This document shows positions 6,832 through 11,818 of a stretch of DNA of 13,325 nt, piece after piece. The stretch spans positions 1 to 13,325 of the forward strand of contig JANWZU010000077.1 of NCBI GenBank assembly GCA_025054795.1. The letters are read 5' to 3'. Source of the stretch: Candidatus Caldarchaeum sp. Its GTDB lineage: Archaea; Thermoproteota; Nitrososphaeria_A; Caldarchaeales; Caldarchaeaceae. The first letter of the stretch is position 1. Each line of letters opens with the position of its first letter. The translations under genes were made by a program, and so were the position numbers. The notes under the pieces are model-generated. The model was not told the DNA's origin. It worked only from the letters and a program-made list of their open reading frames with translations, and ran no database searches.

Positions 6832-7391
6832 CTGTAGGTTATCAGCTGCTTCTCCTCAAGCAGCTCCTGCAGCCTGTTAACCGCCTCGTAAACGTCCTTC
6901 TCATACTTCGCACCCGTACAAACAAGCTTCCCGCTGGCGAACATTAGAATCACTACTTTGGGGCTCATCATCCGGTATATCAGGCCCGGAAACTGCTCCG
7001 GCTCGTACATAACGTTCTCCAAAGTCTCTGCAGCCTTCTCCAAGTCAATCCTGCCGTGGAGGTCAATCGAGGCCACGATGTTCTGTATCTCTATCTGCGG
7101 CTCCTCCTTGATGAGAAACCCCTCCTTCTTCAAAGCTTTTACGACAGTCTTGACAGCTCTAATAGACTCCTCCTCGCTCTTAGCTCCAGTGCAGACCATC
7201 TTTCCGCTGCTGAAAATCAAAGTAGCTGTCTTGGGCTTAGCCAGCCTGAAGACGAGGCCGGGAAACTGAGCGGGCTTGTACTCGACGTCTGGGAAAGTCC
7301 TCTGAACCTGAGCCAAGTCAAGCCTCTGAAAGAGGGTAACGCTGGACACGACGTTCTGTATCTCAACCTTTGGAGGAGGGCCCTTCGCCAC
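6828..7391 (-). CDS. tbp: TATA-box-binding protein TBP
   Basis: TBP nucleates archaeal transcription by binding and bending the TATA box, then recruiting TFB and RNA polymerase. The 187-residue protein is the whole saddle: two direct repeats of about 91 residues, opening with EIQNVVSSVTL (10-20) and EIQNIVASIDL (101-111). Each repeat carries QFPGL and a (I/M)F.SGK.VCTGAK stretch. The phenylalanines that wedge into the TATA box align as F43, F60, F134 and F151. The length is normal for archaeal TBP. The start is GTG at 7389-7391, placed so that a TATA-like box lies about 26 nt upstream and no Shine-Dalgarno is evident, suggesting a leaderless mRNA. The gene follows lipB on the same strand but seems to have its own promoter. 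Confidence 0.97.
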   Translation of the reverse strand: MAKGPPPKVEIQNVVSSVTLFQRLDLAQVQRTFPDVEYKPAQFPGLVFRLAKPKTATLIFSSGKMVCTGAKSEEESIRAVKTVVKALKKEGFLIKEEPQIEIQNIVASIDLHGRIDLEKAAETLENVMYEPEQFPGLIYRMMSPKVVILMFASGKLVCTGAKYEKDVYEAVNRLQELLEEKQLITYS

Positions 7392-7404
7392 GGTTTTTGT
7401 GATG

Positions 7405-7432
7405 TTTAAATACTTTATAAGGATTTAAATAC
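7405..7432. repeat. Direct repeat TTTAAATAC flanking the tbp TATA box
   Basis: The 9-bp word TTTAAATAC occurs at 7405-7413 and at 7424-7432 on the plus strand, with a start-to-start distance of 19 bp, close to two helical turns. The TATA box at 7413-7420 fills the gap between the copies. Each copy itself resembles a TATA element. The second copy overlaps the lipB stop codon (7425-7427). It could be an operator, a set of alternative TBP sites, or chance in an A/T-rich promoter. Confidence 0.5.
7413..7420 (-). promoter_or_regulatory. TATA box of the tbp gene
   Basis: On the minus strand the sequence reads TTATAAAG, centred about 26 nt upstream of the GTG start at 7391. That spacing puts transcription initiation at or next to the start codon. 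The box lies between two copies of a 9-bp repeat and just past the lipB stop codon. Confidence 0.55.
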
Positions 7433-8081
7433 CGTTATCAGCGCCCGCCTTAACCAGATACTGCTTCTTTAAAAGGGATGCCAAAGTTTCGGCGAATAAC
7501 TTTTTGACGCCTGCCAATTCGATTCTATGGCCCTTTATGATGTGCAGAGAAGTCATGACGTCGCTGTCCATTCCGCATGGCTTAATCCCCTTGAATTTCT
7601 CTAGGTCGGTGTTGACGTTGAAAGCTAGGCCGTGGTATGAAACCCAGTTTTTCAAAGCTAGCCCTATGGAAGCTATCTTCCTTCCATCCACCCAGACACC
7701 CGGCTTGCCGTCCACCCTGCTGGCCTTGACACCGTACTCCGCCAGCACTCTTATGACAGACTCCTCTAACGTCTTAACGAGGTCCGCCACGCCCAGCTTG
7801 TTCTCTGCGAGGCTTATTATCGGGTAAACCACGAGCTGGCCCGGGCCGTGGTAGGTTGCGTCCCCGCCTCTCTCCACCCTGTACAGGGGTATCGATTTGT
7901 CAAGAACGTTCTCTTCAAGCCCCCTCCTACCCAGCGTGTAAACATCCGGGTGCTCCAGCAGAAGAACCGTGTCGGGTATCTTTCCTGCAACTCTTCTGTC
8001 CACGAGCTTGAGCATCAGCCTGTGCGTATCTAAGTAGTCGGAGAGACCAAGGTCTATGAAATCGATTCTATCTGACGACAT
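7425..8081 (-). CDS. lipB: Octanoyl-[acyl carrier] : protein octanoyltransferase LipB
   Basis: LipB transfers an octanoyl group onto the lipoyl-domain lysine of 2-oxoacid dehydrogenase E2 or glycine-cleavage H protein, the first step of de novo lipoylation. The 218-residue protein carries the family signature RGGDATYHGPGQ (71-82), the lysine of GRKIASIGL (K135) and the acyl-accepting cysteine of IKPCGM (C169). The start is ATG at 8081, giving MSSDRIDFIDLG. An open frame extends 34 codons further upstream to 8183, but that stretch lies inside lpd, looks unlike LipB and is rejected. The gene overlaps lpd by 14 bases and ends the lipA-E1beta-lpd-lipB operon. The Cys-169/Lys-135 pair separates it from lipoate ligases of the same fold. 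Confidence 0.94.
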   Translation of the reverse strand: MSSDRIDFIDLGLSDYLDTHRLMLKLVDRRVAGKIPDTVLLLEHPDVYTLGRRGLEENVLDKSIPLYRVERGGDATYHGPGQLVVYPIISLAENKLGVADLVKTLEESVIRVLAEYGVKASRVDGKPGVWVDGRKIASIGLALKNWVSYHGLAFNVNTDLEKFKGIKPCGMDSDVMTSLHIIKGHRIELAGVKKLFAETLASLLKKQYLVKAGADNGI

Positions 8082-9423
8082 AGTGGACCGGTTTTTTGAG
8101 AAGGATGTGCAAGGCTTCGGAGACAGCCTCCGAGTATGTTGGATGTATGTGAATTGTTTCAGCGGCCTCGCTGCATTTTGCACGTTTCTCGACGTAGGAT
8201 GTGATTGAGGAGATCACCTCGGTTGCGTGCGGGCCGACGACTACGGCTCCTGCTAAACGGCCTTCGCCGTCCACGAAAAGCTTGACGAACCCTTCCTCTC
8301 CGTCGGCAACAGCCCGTCCTAGGGCGCTGAAAGGAAAGCGAACACTCTTAAGCCCTTGGTCTGTCTTACCGACTGAGGCCACCTCGGGTGTCGTGAAGAC
8401 TCCGAAAGGCACGACCGAATCGAACCTAACCTCCATGCCTGCAATAGCTTCAGCCGCAACCACGCCTTGACGATGCGCTTTGTGCGCCAGAAAAGGAGGA
8501 CCGCAGACATCTCCAACCGCATAGATGTTTTCCACCGTCGTTCTCATTCTCTCATCGGTTTTTACGTAGCCTTTGTCGTCGAGCTCGACGCCGAGTTCCC
8601 TAAGCCTCCTCGCCCACTCCGTCGCCCTCTTACCCACCGAAACAAGAACGTACTCGTAAACGTCTCTCTCGCCGTTGGTCAGGCTGACCTCAACCCCATC
8701 ACCGACATACCTGTAAGAATCGACTGTCGTTCCGAGAAAAACCCTGGCCCCCATTTTTTCTAAGCCTCTCTTTACAGCCCGAGAGGCATCAGCGTCCATG
8801 CCGGGCAGAAGCTGGTCCATAAACTCTGCAATCGAAACCTTTGCGCCCAGCTGGGTGAAAACCGTTCCCAGCTCGAGCCCAACAGCTCCTCCTCCCACAA
8901 CCAGCATGTTGCGTGGGGTTTCGGCCAAAAACAAGGCTTTCTTGTAGTCGATTACTCTGCGGCCGTCGAACGGAATGGAAGCGAGAGGTACCGGTTCTGT
9001 TCCTGTCGCTATCACCACGTATCCGGTTTCTAACTCCATTTCTGCCTCTTCAGCCTTCACAACGATTGTGTGGGGGTCTTTCACGTCAGCAACGCCTTTA
9101 AACACCTTAACTCCATAGTTCTTCAGCAGAAACCCTATTCCCTGTCTAAGCCTACCTACCACGGACCTCGTCTCCTCGACTACAGCGGCTAGGTTGATTA
9201 TTACGGAGGCTTTTACGAGGTTTTTGCTTTGCATTTCACGGAGTGAGTAGATTTTCTTGGCCTGAGTTATGAGATGCTTGCTGGGTATGCATCCGTAGTT
9301 TGTGCACTCACCCCCCAAATCCTCTTTCTCAACCAAGGCGACTCTGAACCCTAACTGCGATAGCCTGATAGCTGAAACGTATCCTCCGGGCCCGCCTCCA
9401 ACGACAACGGCGTCGAACTTCAT
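8068..9423 (-). CDS. lpd: Dihydrolipoyl dehydrogenase (E3)
   Basis: This FAD enzyme reoxidises the dihydrolipoyl arm of 2-oxoacid dehydrogenase or glycine-cleavage complexes, reducing NAD. The 451-residue protein has the FAD-binding VVVGGGPGGY (7-15) and the redox disulfide GGECTNYGCIPSK (C40 and C45). It also has the NAD-binding VVGGGAVGLELG, the second FAD motif YAVGDV, and the C-terminal catalytic dyad HPTYSE (H427, E432). All catalytic residues are intact and the length is normal. The start chosen is ATG 9423 (MKFDAVVVGG), because TGAGGTG sits five bases ahead. GTG 9429 and TTG 9426 would add two residues or one. It starts nine bases after the E1 beta stop and overlaps lipB at its end. 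Mercuric reductase is less likely given the HPTxSE ending and the lipoate context. Confidence 0.95.
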   Translation of the reverse strand: MKFDAVVVGGGPGGYVSAIRLSQLGFRVALVEKEDLGGECTNYGCIPSKHLITQAKKIYSLREMQSKNLVKASVIINLAAVVEETRSVVGRLRQGIGFLLKNYGVKVFKGVADVKDPHTIVVKAEEAEMELETGYVVIATGTEPVPLASIPFDGRRVIDYKKALFLAETPRNMLVVGGGAVGLELGTVFTQLGAKVSIAEFMDQLLPGMDADASRAVKRGLEKMGARVFLGTTVDSYRYVGDGVEVSLTNGERDVYEYVLVSVGKRATEWARRLRELGVELDDKGYVKTDERMRTTVENIYAVGDVCGPPFLAHKAHRQGVVAAEAIAGMEVRFDSVVPFGVFTTPEVASVGKTDQGLKSVRFPFSALGRAVADGEEGFVKLFVDGEGRLAGAVVVGPHATEVISSITSYVEKRAKCSEAAETIHIHPTYSEAVSEALHILLKKPVHYVVR

Positions 9424-9428
9424 CAACA

Positions 9429-9435
9429 CACCTCA
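9429..9435 (-). promoter_or_regulatory. Shine-Dalgarno element deciding the lpd start
   Basis: On the minus strand TGAGGTG lies five bases before ATG 9423. Its first three bases are the stop codon of the E1 beta gene, so ending one gene and starting the next are coupled. It overlaps the upstream GTG 9429, which argues against that start. Confidence 0.6.
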
Positions 9436-10407
9436 GAAAGCGGCCGACTTCCTAACCGCCTTCATGATTCTCCTCTCGTTGGGCAGGTAGTACTGTTCGT
9501 TGGCGAAAGGAAACGGTGTGTCAAGGCCTGCAACCCTGAGAACAGGAGCCTCAAGATTCAGCAACAGCCTCTCAGCGATGAAAGCAGCTATTTCCGCTCC
9601 AAACCCGTTTGTCTTCGGCGCCTCATGAACGATTATAGGCCTTCCCGTCTTCTTGACAGTCTTCTCGACGGCTTCTTTGTCGAAAGGAAGCAGAGTCCTC
9701 AGGTCCAGAACCTCGCAGTCAATTCCCTCTTTCTTGGCCTCCTCAGCTACATTTAAGCAGTCTTGAACTGGTGCTGCATAGGTTATGAGGGAAACGTCCG
9801 AGCCCTCCCTCGCCACTCTCGCCTTCCCGATCTCTACTGTGTACTCTCCCTCCGGCACCTCCTCTTTGGAGGTTCTGTAGATTCTCTTTGGCTCGAAGAA
9901 GATGACTGGGTCGTCGTCTCTTATGGACGATATGAGAAGGCCTTTTGCGTCGTAGGGGGTGGAAGGCGAAACTACCTTAAGCCCGGGTGTGTGGACGAAG
10001 TAGGCTTCGGGGCTTTGGCTGTGGAACATCCCGCCCTTAACCCCGCCTCCGACAGGTGCTCTAATCGTCAACGGAACCGAAAACTGGCCACCAGTTCTGT
10101 ACCTGATTTTTGCCACGTTCGATACTATCTGGTCAAACCCTCCGAAGATGAAGTCTGCGAACTGAATCTCAGCCACAGGCCTGAGCCCGTTCATCGCCAT
10201 CCCAGCAGCCACCCCTATAATAGCCGCCTCAGAAAGCGGGGTGTCGATGACCCTGTCAGGGCCGAAAAGCTCGTAAAGCCCCTCAGTTATCAGAAAAACT
10301 CCTCCACGTTTTCCAACATCCTCTCCAAGCACAACAACCCGCTCGTCTCTTTCCATCTCCTCCTTCAACGCCAAGTTGAGTGCTTGAGCCATGTTGAGGA
10401 GAGGCAT
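9433..10407 (-). CDS. 2-oxoacid dehydrogenase E1 component, beta subunit
   Basis: This is the beta subunit of an alpha2beta2 thiamine-diphosphate E1 decarboxylase (pyruvate or branched-chain 2-oxoacid type). The 324-residue protein shows GEDVGKRGGVF (28-38) and TPLSEAAI with E60, the residue that contacts the thiamine aminopyrimidine. It also has EIQFADF (80-86), the GGMFHSQSPEAYF loop with H129, and a C-terminal transketolase-like domain containing GFGAEIAAFIAE. The ATG at 10407 is preceded by AGGTGAT, which overlaps the lipA stop codon. The alpha subunit that must form half of the active site is missing from the window, as is E2; lipA occupies the usual upstream position. The substrate (pyruvate, branched-chain or acetoin) cannot be decided. 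Confidence 0.93.
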   Translation of the reverse strand: MPLLNMAQALNLALKEEMERDERVVVLGEDVGKRGGVFLITEGLYELFGPDRVIDTPLSEAAIIGVAAGMAMNGLRPVAEIQFADFIFGGFDQIVSNVAKIRYRTGGQFSVPLTIRAPVGGGVKGGMFHSQSPEAYFVHTPGLKVVSPSTPYDAKGLLISSIRDDDPVIFFEPKRIYRTSKEEVPEGEYTVEIGKARVAREGSDVSLITYAAPVQDCLNVAEEAKKEGIDCEVLDLRTLLPFDKEAVEKTVKKTGRPIIVHEAPKTNGFGAEIAAFIAERLLLNLEAPVLRVAGLDTPFPFANEQYYLPNERRIMKAVRKSAAF

Positions 10408-10411
10408 ACAA

Positions 10412-11287
10412 TCACCTTGCTAGGAGTGCTCTAACAAAGTATTCGCCGGCTCTGTAGGAGCTTCTGACAAGAGGCCCGCAGGCGGCGTACTTGAAGCCCA
10501 GCTTCAGAGCCTCCTGCCTGTAGTGTTCAAAAACAGAGGGATGAACATACTCTTTGACAGGCAGATGTCTCAGCGTGGGCCTGAGATACTGGCCGACCGT
10601 TATGAAGTCAACATCTGCAGACCTAAGCTCCCTCATGGCCTCCACAACCTCAGCGACTGTCTCCCCTAGACCAACCATTATCGAGGACTTAGTAAAAACA
10701 TCTCTGTCAATTTCCTTAACAAGCCTCAACACCCTGAGCGACTGGTCGAAGGAGGCGCGCCTGTCCCTTACATGCTGGCTGAGCCTTCTGACTGTCTCAA
10801 CATTGTGCGCAACTACGTCAGGCCCGGAGTTGACAACTGTTTGAATGGCGCTTCGGTCTCCGTTGAAATCAGGTATCAGGACTTCTACTAGGATGTTTTT
10901 GTTGATGTTTTTTATCGCTTCGACAGTTTCGGCGTAGGCTTTGGCCCCCCCGTCGGGCAGGTCGTCCCTGCAAACTGATGTAAGGACTACGTACTTCAGC
11001 CCCAGCTCTCCAACGGCTTTAGCTACGTTGTAAGGCTCTTTATCGTCAACCAAACCCATGGCGTTCCCCGACTTTACGGCGCAAAACCTGCAGCTCCTGG
11101 TGCAGATGTCCCCTAGGATCATGATGGTAGCCGTTCCTCCTCCCCAGCATTCGCCGAGGTTGGGGCAGAGAGCTTCTTCGCAGACGGTGTGGAGAAAATG
11201 TTTTCTCAGGACTTTCTTAACCTCCGGATACTGGCCAAACCCGGGTATGACTGCCTTGACCCACGCCGGCTTCTGTATGGACTGCAT
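10412..11287 (-). CDS. lipA: Lipoyl synthase LipA (radical SAM)
   Basis: LipA inserts two sulfur atoms into the octanoyl chain attached by LipB, consuming its auxiliary iron-sulfur cluster. The 291-residue protein carries the auxiliary-cluster motif CEEALCPNLGEC (C36, C41, C47) and the radical-SAM motif CTRSCRFC (C62, C66, C69). The C-terminal RSSY (275-278) supplies the serine ligand of the auxiliary cluster. All key residues are present, so it should be active. The chosen start is ATG 11287 (MQSIQKPAW), because a TATA-like box lies about 27 nt upstream. In-frame ATGs up to 11335 would place the promoter inside the gene and add residues unlike the family. It heads the operon with E1 beta, lpd and lipB, four bases before E1 beta. 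Confidence 0.96.
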   Translation of the reverse strand: MQSIQKPAWVKAVIPGFGQYPEVKKVLRKHFLHTVCEEALCPNLGECWGGGTATIMILGDICTRSCRFCAVKSGNAMGLVDDKEPYNVAKAVGELGLKYVVLTSVCRDDLPDGGAKAYAETVEAIKNINKNILVEVLIPDFNGDRSAIQTVVNSGPDVVAHNVETVRRLSQHVRDRRASFDQSLRVLRLVKEIDRDVFTKSSIMVGLGETVAEVVEAMRELRSADVDFITVGQYLRPTLRHLPVKEYVHPSVFEHYRQEALKLGFKYAACGPLVRSSYRAGEYFVRALLAR

Positions 11288-11310
11288 TTGCTTGTACCTG
11301 TTGGGCAGAA

Positions 11311-11318
11311 AATTTAAG
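11311..11318 (-). promoter_or_regulatory. TATA-like box of the lipA operon
   Basis: The minus strand reads CTTAAATT, centred about 27 nt upstream of ATG 11287. This spacing predicts a leaderless or nearly leaderless mRNA for lipA-E1beta-lpd-lipB and supports the short lipA start. Confidence 0.5.
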
Positions 11319-11327
11319 CATATATGC
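11318..11327 (+). promoter_or_regulatory. Palindrome and TATA-like element of the Nudix gene
   Basis: GCATATATGC is a perfect 10-bp palindrome midway between the divergent lipA and Nudix starts. Its core TATATG is centred about 30 nt before ATG 11354, a suitable place for the Nudix promoter. It abuts the lipA TATA-like box, so the two promoters would be back to back. Confidence 0.4.
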
Positions 11328-11353
11328 ATGTTCATGGAAATTACCTTGGGTTG

Positions 11354-11791
11354 ATGCGTAGAGTGGACGAGAGGTCGGCTGGTGCTGTTGTGTTCTACCA
11401 GTCGGAGGACGGCGTTCTTTACCTTCTTCTAAAATACGGCGCAGGACACTGGGACTTTCCAAAGGGCCATATAGAGAGAGACGAAAGGGAGATGGACGCT
11501 GTTTTCAGGGAGGTGAAGGAGGAGACCGGACTTGAGCAGATACAGATAATCGAAGGCTTCAGAAAAACGATAAACTACATGTTCATGAAGGAGAAGAGGC
11601 TTGTCAGGAAAGAGGTTGTCTTTTACCTAGCGAGATCATTCAGCCAATCTGTCGTGCTTTCCCCCGAGCACCTCGACTACGTTTGGCTTCCGCTCGGCAA
11701 GGCGATTGAAAGGCTGACCTTCAAAACTGCTAAAGAAACTCTGACCGAAGCCGATTCCTTCCTGAAAAACCAGCCACGTATACATATTTAA
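11354..11791 (+). CDS. Nudix hydrolase, diadenosine tetraphosphatase-like
   Basis: Nudix enzymes hydrolyse nucleoside diphosphates linked to another group, using metal bound by the Nudix box. The 145-residue protein contains a complete box, G38-x5-E-x7-REVKEETGL ending at L60, preceded by HWDFPKGH (32-39). That WDFPKGH form is usual in the Ap4A hydrolase (MutT/NUDT2-like) subgroup, so dinucleoside polyphosphate cleavage is the best guess; the substrate is not provable from sequence. The start is ATG 11354 (MRRVDERSAGAVVF), where family similarity begins. The in-frame ATG at 11324 lies inside the presumed TATA region and is less likely. It is divergent from lipA, with 66 bp between the starts. 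Confidence 0.88.
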   Translation: MRRVDERSAGAVVFYQSEDGVLYLLLKYGAGHWDFPKGHIERDEREMDAVFREVKEETGLEQIQIIEGFRKTINYMFMKEKRLVRKEVVFYLARSFSQSVVLSPEHLDYVWLPLGKAIERLTFKTAKETLTEADSFLKNQPRIHI

Positions 11792-11793
11792 AA
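11785..11793 (+). promoter_or_regulatory. TATA box for the secreted repeat protein gene
   Basis: TATTTAAAA overlaps the Nudix stop codon (11789-11791) and is centred about 30 nt before ATG 11819. This suggests the secreted-protein gene has its own promoter and a very short leader. Confidence 0.5.
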
Positions 11794-11818
11794 CACGGTA
11801 AACGCAGCGGTTATAGAG

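Noticed and set aside
8082..8183. Upstream extension of lipB by 34 codons
   Set aside because: The extension overlaps the conserved C-terminal end of lpd, including the HPTYSE motif, and the extra residues do not look like LipB; ATG 8081 fits the family start.
9763..10434. Open plus-strand frame of 223 codons opposite the E1 beta gene
   Set aside because: It lies over a well-conserved E1 beta gene on the other strand, and its translation is low in hydrophobic pattern and unlike any family I know.
11288..11335. Longer lipA start with 16 extra residues
   Set aside because: These codons cover the TATA-like box and the promoter region, and the extra residues have no LipA similarity.
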